From: Kaistella gelatinilytica
GTDB taxonomy: Bacteria; Bacteroidota; Bacteroidia; Flavobacteriales; Weeksellaceae
Length of the DNA stretch: 64,000 bases
NCBI RefSeq assembly: GCF_015679325.1
Contig: NZ_JADPVI010000001.1
Span: forward strand, 434,001 to 498,000
Direction: 5' to 3'
In this document: piece after piece, positions 24,600-33,253 of the stretch
How the letters are laid out: the number at the start of each line of letters is the position of its first letter
Numbering within the stretch: the stretch's first letter is position 1
Made by a program: the position numbers and the translations under genes
The notes under the pieces: generated by a model
What the model saw: the letters and a program-made list of their open reading frames with translations, nothing else
Told to the model about the DNA's origin: nothing
The model's database searches: none

Positions 24600-24833
24600 A
24601 TGACTAAAAAAATTTTAAAAGGTGAAAGTCTTATTAAAAAGAAGAGAAGTTTACAAAAAGTTGGGACAGATGAAAACGGCTGGAATATATATTACATAGC
24701 AGATAATTTTGAAAAATGGGTTGAAGAATATCCTAATTCCGAATTTCACGGTGGTGGAATGCCTCAACTTCGATTAATACAAGAATTTCCTTTAGGAATA
24801 GGTTTTAAGTTTCCCAATAAATTATTGAAATGA
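24600..24833 (+). CDS. Small hypothetical protein, 77 residues
   Basis: A basic N-terminus (MTKKILKGESLIKKKRS) is followed by a compact domain with DENGWNIYYIADNFEKWVEEYPNSEFHGGGMPQLRLI. I do not recognise it by name, but it looks like a fragment or small member of the SMI1/KNR4-type or immunity-like proteins; this is weak. It starts 101 bp after the antitoxin gene and is within the segment that separates dinB from the distal polymerase gene, so it may have arrived with the toxin-antitoxin pair. Confidence 0.5.
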   Translation: MTKKILKGESLIKKKRSLQKVGTDENGWNIYYIADNFEKWVEEYPNSEFHGGGMPQLRLIQEFPLGIGFKFPNKLLK

Positions 24834-25328
24834 CATATTTTTTTAAATCTTAATATTGCTTAAACCCTTTCCGTCTCTATGTTCAAGAATATTTTTAACC
24901 ACAAAATTTTTATTGTTTTTAAGTTCTTCAAAAAAAACTCGAGTAAAAATTCCTTTAGAAAACCTTAGAATTTGTTTGAAACTTATTCAAACACATAAGG
25001 CACATAAGATTAGAGAATAATCATGTAAAAAATAGAACAAATCAGGTGAAAATCTTTGATTTTTGAAACTAATGTGTGCTCTCAACAGTGAAAGATATAA
25101 ATCTCTAATGTGACTTATGTGTTTACATTTCTTTTATCGAATTTAAAAAGGATTAAAATTCTCTTCATTTCTCGGTGTCTGGAATTCCGAAATATTTTCA
25201 ACCGCAAAGTCGCAAAAGTTTTATTTTTTAGTCATTTAAAAAATCAAAAAAAGTGCATCAGAATTTCTCTTACTAAGTCAAAGGTGTTGCGTTAAAAATT
25301 AAAAATCTAAAATTCATAATTAATAGTC
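24834..25328. other. Gene-free region with degenerate inverted repeats
   Basis: This 495-bp stretch upstream of the distal polymerase gene has no credible gene. It holds a perfect hairpin, TGTTTGAA (24973-24980) and TTCAAACA (24986-24993), and a longer imperfect inverted repeat described separately. An AACCGCAAAGTCGCAAAAG stretch (about 25200-25220) resembles a widespread intergenic motif. Confidence 0.6.
24989..25123. repeat. Imperfect long inverted repeat
   Basis: The left arm (24989-25016) reads AAACACATAAGGCACATAAG and then ATTAGAGA. The right arm (25102-25123) is the complement of AAACACATAAGTCACATTAGAGA with a short gap. The loop is about 85 bp and holds no gene. Confidence 0.6.
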
Positions 25329-28300
25329 GTGTTCCTCAATTCTCACACTTTCCACAGCCTTCGTTACGGCACTTTATCAGTTGAAGAACTGGTGAAGCAA
25401 GCCTTCGATTCTGGTGCAAAAGAATTGGTTTTGACTGATATCAATACCGTAACCGCGATTTATGACTTTAAAAAAGAATGTGAAAAATTCGACATCAAAC
25501 CAATTGTTGGAGTAGAAATTCGGAAAGAAAATCAACTCCTTTATATTACCATTGCAAAAGATGAAACCGGAATTGCAGAGATCAACCGTTTGCTTACGAA
25601 TCATAATTGCGACGGCGCAGAACTTCCACAAGTTTCTCCCAATTTTCAAAAAGTATTTGTCATTTATCCGCTTCAAAATATTCCGGAGGAGTTAAAGGAA
25701 AACGAATTTATCGGCGTTCGGGCAGAAGAATTGAATGTTTTAATTCGACCTGAATGGAAAAAGTTTTTAGACAAAATGGTCGTGTTGCATCCGATCACAT
25801 TTAAAACGAAAAAGGATTTCAATCTTCATAAAATTTTACGTGCGATTGATCAAAATACATTGATTTCGAAACTTTCAGAAACTGATTGTTGTTATCCAAA
25901 TGAAGTTTTTCAGCCCGTAGAAATAATCGCAGAACAGTTTAAAAATCACCCGAAAATCATTGAAAATACCCAATATATTTTGGACGAATGTTCTTTCAAT
26001 TTTGATTTTAAAACGCCTAAAAATAAAATCCATTTTACGCGAAATAAAAAAAATGACGATGCTCTTTTAAGGAAATTCGCCTACGATGGCTTAGAAAAAA
26101 GATATCCGGAAAAATCAAAAGAGGTCATCGATCGTATTGAAAAAGAACTGAAAGTAATTACCGATCTGAACTTTTCGGGCTATTTTTTGATTACTTTAGA
26201 TATTGTAAAATACAGCATCAGTCGTGGTTTTCTGCATGTCGGACGGGGAAGTGGCGCCAATAGTATCGTAAGTTATTTGCTCGGAATTACAGAAATTTGT
26301 CCCATTGAACTCAATCTTTATTTTGAACGTTTCCTTAATAAAAACCGAAACAATCCACCTGATTTTGATATTGACTGGAGTTGGCGTGAACGCGATGAGA
26401 TTTTAACTTATATTTTTGAACGCTACGGAAGAGAGCATGTCGCATTTTGTGGAACAAATGTCGAATTTAAGTATCGCTCCATCTTTCGGGAAGTTGGGAA
26501 AGCATTTGGTTTACCCAAAGAAGAACTCGATGTTCTGGCGAAAAATCCCATGGCAACGCACGATGATAATAAAGTCGTGAAACTCGTCCAAAAATACGGA
26601 ATGTTGCTGGAGAAATTCCCGAATCAACGCAGCATGCATTCCTGTGGAATCATCATTTCCCAGGAACCGATTACGAATTATACCGCTTTGGAAATGCCGC
26701 CGAAAGGTTTCCCGATTGTTCAATTTGACATGAATGTCGCAGAAGATATTGGCTTCGAAAAGTTTGATATTCTTTCCCAGCGTGGATTGGGAACGATTAA
26801 AGATACTTTGGAACTCGTGAAAATAAATCAAGGAGTTACCATTGATATTCACAATACAACAGTTTTTAAAAATGATAAAAACTGCAACAATTATTTAAGC
26901 ATCGGAAAAACAATTGGGTGTTTTTATATCGAAAGTCCTGCGATGCGTGGATTGCTACGGCGTTTGAAATGTGAAGATTATAAAACTTTAGTCGCTGCTT
27001 CCTCTATTATTCGTCCCGGTGTGGCGAAAAGTGGCATGATGAAGGAATATATTTTCCGACATAACAATCCTACTAAGTTTGAATATTTCCATGATGTTTT
27101 TAAAGAGCAACTCGGCGAAACCTATGGAATTATGGTTTATCAGGAAGATGTAATTAAAATCGCTTTACATTTTGGCGGTGTTTCTGCAGATGATGGCGAT
27201 GTTTTGCGACGAGCGATGAGTGGAAAAAGTCGGTCGATTCAAAAGCTACAGGAAGTTCGCGATAATTTCTTTAAATCCTGTGCGGAACAAGGGCATCCGG
27301 AACAATTATCGAAGGAAGTGTATCGACAGATCGAATCTTTTGCGGGTTACTCTTTTTGCAAGGCACATTCGGCTTCTTATGCCGTAGAAAGTTATCAAAG
27401 TTTGTATTTAAAGGTTTATTATCCGATCGAGTTTATGGTTTCGGCCATCAACAATGGTGGTGGATTTTACCGGACGGAAGTTTATGTTCATGAATGCAGA
27501 ATGGGCGGTGGAAAAATTCATAATCCGTGTGTGAACAAGAGTTTGTTTGAAACCACGGTTTATGGGGAAGATGTTTTTTTAGGTTTTATGCATATTGAAA
27601 AACTAGAAAGCAGAATTGCCAATTTTATTCCGGAAGAAAGAAGAAAAAATGGAGATTATGTTTCTTTGGAAAATTTTATTAAACGCGTTCCAGTGGGAAT
27701 TGAAACTTTACAAACTTTAATTTTTGTAGGTGCTTTTCGATTTACGGGAAAACCTAAAAATGAGTTGTTGATTGAAGCGAGATTATTAATGATCCACTTC
27801 AAACCGGAATATCGGTTGCCGACTTTCTTTGAAACTCCGGTTCAGGAATATCAACTTCCAGTATTGAACAGAAACCGATTTGAGGATGCTTTCGACGAAA
27901 TAGAAATCCTCGGATTTTCGGTTTCCTGCAGTCCTTTTGATTTGTTGCAAACGAATTACAGGGGAATTATTATGGCGAGACATTTACCGCAACATCATAA
28001 ACGACAGGTGAGAATGTTGGCTTATTTAATTTCCAGAAAGCACGTTCCAACTAAAAAGGGAACGATGTTTTTCGGAACCTGGATCGATGCGGAAGGAAAC
28101 TTTTTCGATACGGCGCATTTTCCGGATAATTTGCAGAAGTATCCTTTTCAGGGAGGCGGTTGTTATTTGTTATTGGGAATGGTAGAAGTTGATTTTCATT
28201 TCCCGACGATTACGATTTTCAAGATGGCGAAAATGCCGTTTATTCCAGATCCGCGTTACGCGGAAGATCAAGAAAAAAGTTATGAAGTTCACAAAAAAAT

Positions 28301-28391
28301 TAATGAAGATGTGAGTATGACGACGAGAAATCCTTATCCGCAGGAACATGAGATTGGGTTGCCGCGGAATAAAATGGTGGTGGAGAAATAG
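25329..28391 (+). CDS. DNA polymerase III alpha-like subunit (DnaE2-type, error-prone)
   Basis: A 1020-residue C-family polymerase, shorter than replicative DnaE. The N-terminal PHP domain (about residues 1-200) has NSHTFHSLRYG in place of the canonical HxH motif, so the first metal His is missing. The palm shows PPDFDIDWSW (about 343-352) and KFDILSQRGLGT, which carry the catalytic aspartates. SFAGYSFCKAHSASYA and VSYLLGITEICPIELNLYFERFLN are typical of the family. The start is GTG at 25329, preceded by an in-frame stop. Its position near dinB and an S24 repressor suggests a mutagenic translesion role, although a toxin-antitoxin pair and a gene desert now separate it from dinB. Confidence 0.85.
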   Translation: MFLNSHTFHSLRYGTLSVEELVKQAFDSGAKELVLTDINTVTAIYDFKKECEKFDIKPIVGVEIRKENQLLYITIAKDETGIAEINRLLTNHNCDGAELPQVSPNFQKVFVIYPLQNIPEELKENEFIGVRAEELNVLIRPEWKKFLDKMVVLHPITFKTKKDFNLHKILRAIDQNTLISKLSETDCCYPNEVFQPVEIIAEQFKNHPKIIENTQYILDECSFNFDFKTPKNKIHFTRNKKNDDALLRKFAYDGLEKRYPEKSKEVIDRIEKELKVITDLNFSGYFLITLDIVKYSISRGFLHVGRGSGANSIVSYLLGITEICPIELNLYFERFLNKNRNNPPDFDIDWSWRERDEILTYIFERYGREHVAFCGTNVEFKYRSIFREVGKAFGLPKEELDVLAKNPMATHDDNKVVKLVQKYGMLLEKFPNQRSMHSCGIIISQEPITNYTALEMPPKGFPIVQFDMNVAEDIGFEKFDILSQRGLGTIKDTLELVKINQGVTIDIHNTTVFKNDKNCNNYLSIGKTIGCFYIESPAMRGLLRRLKCEDYKTLVAASSIIRPGVAKSGMMKEYIFRHNNPTKFEYFHDVFKEQLGETYGIMVYQEDVIKIALHFGGVSADDGDVLRRAMSGKSRSIQKLQEVRDNFFKSCAEQGHPEQLSKEVYRQIESFAGYSFCKAHSASYAVESYQSLYLKVYYPIEFMVSAINNGGGFYRTEVYVHECRMGGGKIHNPCVNKSLFETTVYGEDVFLGFMHIEKLESRIANFIPEERRKNGDYVSLENFIKRVPVGIETLQTLIFVGAFRFTGKPKNELLIEARLLMIHFKPEYRLPTFFETPVQEYQLPVLNRNRFEDAFDEIEILGFSVSCSPFDLLQTNYRGIIMARHLPQHHKRQVRMLAYLISRKHVPTKKGTMFFGTWIDAEGNFFDTAHFPDNLQKYPFQGGGCYLLLGMVEVDFHFPTITIFKMAKMPFIPDPRYAEDQEKSYEVHKKINEDVSMTTRNPYPQEHEIGLPRNKMVVEK

Positions 28392-28446
28392 TAAAATATC
28401 TAAAAAATTTTCAATATTGAAATGATTATTACTAAGAATATATTTG

Positions 28447-28481
28447 TTTGATAAAGACTTTGAGGATAATTTTTAAATTTG
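28447..28481 (+). promoter_or_regulatory. Candidate promoter of the 102-residue hypothetical gene
   Basis: TTTG at 28447-28450, 23 nt, TAAATTTG at 28474-28481, ending 17 bp before the ATG. Confidence 0.45.
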
Positions 28482-28498
28482 TTTAAATCTTTTATGCG

Positions 28499-28807
28499 AT
28501 GAAATCTACACGGGAAATTTTCAACTACAATCCTTCCTTACTTGAAGAAGCAGAGGTAATCGAGCTTTTGGAATATTGCGGGGAACTGGAAACCGAAATT
28601 ATAGAATTCAAATTTGAGAAATCGAACAGCAAAGAATTAGCAATGATCGATATGCTGCAGGAAGTGATAAAAGGATGCAGTGATTTGGAAAAAGAACAGA
28701 TGGAACACGACCGTTTTGGGTACGAAGCTCCAAATTATCAGAACGCAATTTTAAGCTTAAAAAAATATATTTTGGACCGCTGCAGAGAGGAGAAAATCTG
28801 GCTGTAA
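28499..28807 (+). CDS. Small hypothetical protein, 102 residues
   Basis: A glutamate-rich, probably all-helical cytoplasmic protein (EEAEVIELLEYCGELETEIIEFKFE, then MLQEVIKGCSDLEKEQMEHD). It has no signal peptide and no motif that I recognise. It has its own promoter-like sequence and is convergent with the aminotransferase gene. Confidence 0.6.
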   Translation: MKSTREIFNYNPSLLEEAEVIELLEYCGELETEIIEFKFEKSNSKELAMIDMLQEVIKGCSDLEKEQMEHDRFGYEAPNYQNAILSLKKYILDRCREEKIWL

Positions 28808-28852
28808 TATATATTTTGTTTAGACTAAATTTTACAATAAAAATCAGGTTTT

Positions 28853-29998
28853 TTATCCCAAATATCTCCTCAAATTCTCCACGGCTTTTAAAATAGTCTC
28901 TTCTTTTTTCGCAAAACAAAATCTCACGTTTCCTGTACTTTTTTGATCATGGTAAAAAGCAGAAACTGGAATCGTAGCGACTTTTGCTTTTTCGGTAAGC
29001 CAAACTGCGAAGTCTTTATCTGAAAGTTCAGAAATATTTTTAAAACTGAGAATTTGAAAATATCCCGCTTCGGCTTTTTCATTTAAAGTAAAAGGCAAAT
29101 CTTGAATTTCATTGAGAAAAAAATCTCTTTTCTGCTGCATGATTTTTTGATTTTCTTTTGGCTCAAAAACTTCTAGATATTTGGCTAAAGCGTATTGAGC
29201 CAGCGCATTTACACTGAAAGCGAGATATTGATGAACGCGACGGTACGCTTGGGAAAGTTCGGGAGAAGCCAAAACATAACCGACTTTCCAACCCGTGATG
29301 TGGAACATTTTGCCAAATGAAAAAATGCTGAAACATCTTTCCCGAAGTTTTGGATGATGAAAAGCGCTGTAAAATTCATTTTGATCGTACGTTAGAATAT
29401 CATAAACCTCGTCTGAAATGATAATGATTTCGGTGTTTTCAACGAGATCAGAAAGTTGATTGAAATCTTCTTTTTTCCAGATTTTACCGGAAGGATTGTG
29501 TGGTGAATTGATGATAATGGCTTTTGTCTTTTCGGTGATGGCTTTTTTTAAAGCTTCAAAATTAACTTTAAAATCATCATTAAGACTTACAAAAATTGGT
29601 TTTCCACCATTCATTTCAATCGCCGGAACGTAAGAATCATAATTGGGTTCGAGAACAATTACTTCATCACCAAAACTAATGACAGAAGCTAATGCCGTAT
29701 AAATTCCGTAAGTTGCGCCGGGAGAAATGGTGATATTTTCTTTGCTCACAGAAATAGGAATTGTTCTCTTGTTATTAAATTCAATAAGATTTTCAATGAG
29801 CAACGGATTTCCCGACATTGGGGCATATTGATTAAAGTTTTTTTCTGCCGCTTCACACAGCAGTTTTTTCAAACGGTCATCAATTTCATAATCTGGAAAT
29901 CCCTGAGAAAGATTCACCGCCTCCTGTTTTTGAGCGAGCGCTGTCATCTCAGAAAAGATCGTGTTGTCGGAACCGGAGTGCTTTTTCGGAAGAAACAT
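28853..29998 (-). CDS. Methionine aminotransferase-like class I/II aminotransferase
   Basis: A 381-residue fold-type I PLP enzyme closest to YbdL-type methionine aminotransferases. Family marks are VNLSQGFPDYEI at the N-terminus, QYAPMSGNPLLIENL, the PLP-contacting IINSPHNPSGKIW, DEVYDILTYD, and the lysine region FSFGKMFHITGWKVGY with the Schiff-base lysine in SFGK. The C-terminal Arg that binds the substrate carboxylate is in GNVRFCFAK. It would convert methionine (or aromatic amino acids) to 2-oxoacids, for example in methionine salvage. It stands alone on the minus strand. Confidence 0.85.
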   Translation of the reverse strand: MFLPKKHSGSDNTIFSEMTALAQKQEAVNLSQGFPDYEIDDRLKKLLCEAAEKNFNQYAPMSGNPLLIENLIEFNNKRTIPISVSKENITISPGATYGIYTALASVISFGDEVIVLEPNYDSYVPAIEMNGGKPIFVSLNDDFKVNFEALKKAITEKTKAIIINSPHNPSGKIWKKEDFNQLSDLVENTEIIIISDEVYDILTYDQNEFYSAFHHPKLRERCFSIFSFGKMFHITGWKVGYVLASPELSQAYRRVHQYLAFSVNALAQYALAKYLEVFEPKENQKIMQQKRDFFLNEIQDLPFTLNEKAEAGYFQILSFKNISELSDKDFAVWLTEKAKVATIPVSAFYHDQKSTGNVRFCFAKKEETILKAVENLRRYLG

Positions 29999-30033
29999 AT
30001 TTTAGTTTTTATCAAAATTACTTAAAAAAACGA

Positions 30034-30065
30034 TTGAGCTATCCTAAAAATAAAACTTATCTTTA
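30034..30065 (+). promoter_or_regulatory. Candidate promoter of the M28 peptidase gene
   Basis: TTG at 30034-30036, 21 nt, TATCTTTA at 30058-30065 (7 of 8 bases of TAnnTTTG), 21 bp before the ATG. Confidence 0.45.
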
Positions 30066-30086
30066 GGCTTGAAAAATTGATAAAAG

Positions 30087-31097
30087 ATGAAAAATTCAAA
30101 ATTACTGATACCGATTATTGCGTTCGCTTTACTACAAAGTTGCGCGGCAAATCTATCTTATTCAGGTTCACCCTTTAAAAAATCTTATGAGTCGATCACT
30201 TCTGCTGATTTGAAAACAAATCTTTATGTCGTAGCTGGCGATGAAATGGAAGGTCGTGATACCGGAAGTGAAGGTCAGAAAAAGGCAGGTCGCTATTTGA
30301 TTGAACAGTACCAGAAAATGGGAGTTTCTCACCCGAAATCGATGAGTTCTTATTACCAGATCGTACCAAAAGAAGCTTTGATGGGAAGAAGGGGAAATTT
30401 ACCTGAATCTGAAAATATTTTAGCGTTTATCGAAGGTTCAGAAAAACCGGAAGAAGTAATTGTGATTTCTGCACATTACGATCATCTTGGAATGAAAGAT
30501 GGTCAAATTTACAACGGTGCAGATGATGACGGTAGTGGCACAGTAGCTGTTCTGGAAATTGCAAAGGCTTTTCAAATGGCAAAAAAATCTGGTAACGGGC
30601 CGAAACGTTCGATCTTATTTTTACATGTTACGGGCGAGGAACACGGACTTTTGGGTTCAAAATATTACGCAGACAATCCAGTTTTTCCCATGGCAAATAC
30701 GGTTGTTGATCTGAATATCGATATGATCGGAAGATGCGATCCTGCGAACTGTGGAAAAGATTATGTTTACGTGATCGGGTCTGAAATGTTGAGTAAAGAA
30801 TTAAAGAGGATCAATGTCGCAGCCAACGCTGCAACCGTAAAATTAGAACTGAATTACAAATACGACGATCCGAATGATACGGAAAGATTGTATTACCGTT
30901 CTGATCATTATAACTTCGCGAAAAACGGAGTTCCGGTTGCTTTTTACTTTGACGGTATTCACGCCGATTATCACAAACCAAGTGACACGCCGGATAAAAT
31001 TGATTACGTTGCTTTACAAAAACGTGCGCAGTTGGTTTTCGCTACAGCTTGGGAAATTGCGAACAGAAAGGAGCGAATTATGGTAGATAAGAAATAG
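30087..31097 (+). CDS. M28 family zinc peptidase, lipoprotein
   Basis: A 336-residue exported aminopeptidase-type enzyme. The N-terminus has a lipoprotein signal with lipobox LLQSC (Cys19). The two-zinc site is visible in order: His and Asp in SAHYDHLG, bridging Asp in NGADDDGSG, catalytic Glu-Glu in VTGEEHGLLGS, Asp in NIDMIGR, and the last His in GIHADYHKPSD. It would release amino acids from peptides at the cell envelope. It is followed by an AAGAGCCAAG-type repeat and a convergent tRNA. Confidence 0.9.
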   Translation: MKNSKLLIPIIAFALLQSCAANLSYSGSPFKKSYESITSADLKTNLYVVAGDEMEGRDTGSEGQKKAGRYLIEQYQKMGVSHPKSMSSYYQIVPKEALMGRRGNLPESENILAFIEGSEKPEEVIVISAHYDHLGMKDGQIYNGADDDGSGTVAVLEIAKAFQMAKKSGNGPKRSILFLHVTGEEHGLLGSKYYADNPVFPMANTVVDLNIDMIGRCDPANCGKDYVYVIGSEMLSKELKRINVAANAATVKLELNYKYDDPNDTERLYYRSDHYNFAKNGVPVAFYFDGIHADYHKPSDTPDKIDYVALQKRAQLVFATAWEIANRKERIMVDKK

Positions 31098-31138
31098 AAG
31101 AGCCAAGATAAAAGGTACAAGAGCCAAGTGGAAAGTAG
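31096..31138. repeat. Tandem AAGAGCCAAG-type intergenic repeat, copy 2
   Basis: Two units, AGAAGAGCCAAGATAAAAGG and CAAGAGCCAAGTGGAAAGTA, start at the peptidase stop. They match the pair at 6852-6892. Confidence 0.6.
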
Positions 31139-31187
31139 AGGAGCGAAAAATGTTTCTTTTTACTAGTTACCTGGCTCTTTCTCTTAG

Positions 31188-31259
31188 TAGCTTCACCGGG
31201 AATCGAACCCGGATCTAAAGTTTAGGAAACTCTTATTCTATCCGTTGAACTATGAAGCC
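31188..31259 (-). tRNA. tRNA-Arg (CCU)
   Basis: The reverse strand folds with acceptor GGCTTCA/TGAAGCT (a G:U closing pair) and discriminator A. The anticodon stem is AGAGT/ACTTT with loop TTCCTAA, giving anticodon CCT. The T arm is CCGGGTTCGATTCCCGG. It is 72 nt and CCA is not encoded. Confidence 0.93.
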
Positions 31260-31296
31260 GGAAGTAAATCAAATTTAAGAATTTTTAGGGAGTGCT

Positions 31297-31327
31297 AAAA
31301 AAGAATCCACTCTTTAGAAGTGGATTC
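31297..31327 (-). terminator. Minus-strand terminator-like hairpin
   Basis: GAATCCACT and AGTGGATTC (31303-31311 and 31319-31327) with a minus-strand T run beyond the lower end. Confidence 0.55.
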
Positions 31328-31365
31328 AGTAGATAAGAAAATCTCATTTTTTAGTTAAACACCAA

Positions 31366-31395
31366 GAAAAAAGAGAAGCCGACGGTGCTTCTCTT
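31366..31395 (-). terminator. Minus-strand terminator-like hairpin
   Basis: AAGAGAAGC (31371-31379) and GCTTCTCTT (31387-31395), with a minus-strand T-rich tail. It probably ends the photolyase operon transcript. Confidence 0.55.
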
Positions 31396-31753
31396 AAATT
31401 TTTACATTCAATAATAATTTTGAACTCGATAAAAAGAAATTGATCATCATCTCAATTTTATTTATAAGTAAAAATAGTAATTATTTTCATGTTGAATGTG
31501 AATTTAATGTTAAAATTAACAGCTTACTAACATTTTTTTGTGGATAAGTGGCTGATTATGACGAATGTTAGCGATGATAACTGAAAATGAAAATAGATTT
31601 CTTCTATTTTGTAGAATAAACAAAATTTTATTCTAGTCCCGATTGAAGTGGAAATCCTTTTTGTTTTGGCGCAAGACAAAACAAAAAGATTGTAACAGAA
31701 AGCGGGTGGAATCTTCGGGAGAGAAAACAATCTTCTAACTCCTAATAAAGAAA

Positions 31754-33238
31754 CTAAATACCATCTAAACTTTTCAGAAATTCATTCGCGTACTTTAAAT
31801 GAGCTTCTTTTTTTTCAGGATCCATTTTTTGAAAGGAATAATGCATCATTGAAACGCGTGGATTTTTTTTGAAAAATTCTTCCTGCGTTCCCACAAACCG
31901 CCAAAATAGTCCGTCCCAAATTTTTTCCCAATCGCCCGTAGAATAATCACTCATTTTTTTGATGTAATTGGAGCCGCTCAAATAGGGTTTCGTGGCGAAA
32001 GTTCCGCCGTCTGCAAACTGACTCATCCCATAAATATTGGGAACCATGACCCAATCGTAAGCGTCGATGAAGAGTTCCATGAACCATTTATAGACTTCTT
32101 TTGGATTAAATTCGCAGAGCAGCATGAAGTTTCCGAGGATCATCAAACGTTCGATATGATGGCAGTAAGCATTTTTCATCACTTTTTTAATGGTTTCGTC
32201 GATGGGCTGAATTCCGGTGGTGCCATCATAAAAACTCTTTGGAATTTTTCGGGTGAAGTTGAAGAAATTCTGCGTGCGGGAAAACCGACCTTTGTAAAGA
32301 TACATTCCGTGCATAAATTCGCGCCAACCGATAATTTGTCGAATAAAACCTTCCAGAGAATTCAGTGGAATTTTATTTTTCTGCGAAAAAATCAGCGTTT
32401 GATTAATGACGTCAACGGGTTGTAAAAGTCCGGAATTGAGGAGCGGAGAAAGCACGCTGTGATTCAGAAATGCCTCTTTTTCTACGATGGAATCTTCAAA
32501 AATTCCAAAATCCTGGAAACGGTAATCGAAAAACTGCTGAAGCCAGTTTTGAGATTCTTCATGAGTGATCGGGTAGAGCGGATTTTTGGAAAGTTCCCCG
32601 GGATTATTTTTAAACTTTTCTTCGGTGTATTTTAGAGCTTCCTTCCAGAACTCTGAGTTTTCGGGAAAATGAATTGGAGGTGGAGTTTTGGTTTTGGGAT
32701 ATTTCTTCCGATTATCAACATCGAAAGTCCATTTTTCACCTTCAGGTTTTCCGTCGTCCGTCATCAAAATATTAAGGCGAATTCTTTCCTGTTTGTAAAA
32801 TGCCGTTTGAAAATAAAACTTTTTTTCAGGGTTAAAGAATTCCGCTAAATCACTATTGTTATTAATGAATTGGGGAGAGTCGAGAATGTTGAGTTGTATG
32901 TTTTCGCAAACTTTTTTTAATCTGCGTTCCAGCCAATCGTCGCTTGGACAAACGACATTTATTTCCGTTACCTTTTTTTTATCAACTTCGACATGAAAAT
33001 TTCTGATGTCGGATAATTCGTCGTGACTGTTAATGTAAATTACTTTCGCCTCTTTCTTTTCTAAATAAGTTTGAAAAAATTTCATAGAAGCTCGATGGAA
33101 TGCGATTTTCTGCTTATGAAATTTCAATTCCTTAAAAAATAGGTACTCTTCAATTAAATAAATATCACCACCGTTCTCAAGCAAAGCATGATTTTGAAAT
33201 AATTGATTTGGGAAAATAAGATTGATCGATCTGGACAT
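31754..33238 (-). CDS. DPRP-type cryptochrome/photolyase family protein lacking the Fe-S cysteines
   Basis: A 494-residue protein of the FeS-BCP/DPRP branch, whose studied members are (6-4) photolyases. The N-terminal alpha/beta domain (about 1-130) has NLIFPNQLF and the FHKQKIAFHRASMKFF block. The FAD domain (about 200-490) has YCHHIERLMILGNFML, DAYDWVMVPNIYGMSQFADGGTFATKPYLSG and NYIKKMSDYSTGDWEKIWDGLFWRF. In the family the last segment normally reads MSDYC..C......ACPFN..YW and binds a 4Fe-4S cluster; here those cysteines are gone and the loop is shorter. Second gene of an operon, 15 bp after the other photolyase-like gene. Confidence 0.8.
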   Translation of the reverse strand: MSRSINLIFPNQLFQNHALLENGGDIYLIEEYLFFKELKFHKQKIAFHRASMKFFQTYLEKKEAKVIYINSHDELSDIRNFHVEVDKKKVTEINVVCPSDDWLERRLKKVCENIQLNILDSPQFINNNSDLAEFFNPEKKFYFQTAFYKQERIRLNILMTDDGKPEGEKWTFDVDNRKKYPKTKTPPPIHFPENSEFWKEALKYTEEKFKNNPGELSKNPLYPITHEESQNWLQQFFDYRFQDFGIFEDSIVEKEAFLNHSVLSPLLNSGLLQPVDVINQTLIFSQKNKIPLNSLEGFIRQIIGWREFMHGMYLYKGRFSRTQNFFNFTRKIPKSFYDGTTGIQPIDETIKKVMKNAYCHHIERLMILGNFMLLCEFNPKEVYKWFMELFIDAYDWVMVPNIYGMSQFADGGTFATKPYLSGSNYIKKMSDYSTGDWEKIWDGLFWRFVGTQEEFFKKNPRVSMMHYSFQKMDPEKKEAHLKYANEFLKSLDGI

Positions 33239-33253
33239 TAATTTTTGAGGTTT

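Larger units (their letters stand above)
31260..31753. other. Gene-free region with two hairpins
   Basis: This 494-bp stretch between tRNA-Arg and the photolyase gene holds two minus-strand terminator-like hairpins and AT-rich sequence. I did not accept the 67-codon frame at 31527-31730. Confidence 0.55.

Noticed and set aside
25329..28391. Reading the missing first PHP histidine of the DnaE-type polymerase as a specific inactivation
   Set aside because: As far as I recall, changes in this motif are common in this shorter family, so it is noted in the annotation but not claimed as novel.
31527..31730. 67-codon minus-strand frame in the gap beside the photolyase gene
   Set aside because: The translation is low in plausibility, with no promoter or family match and no coding bias; it is likely chance AT-rich sequence.
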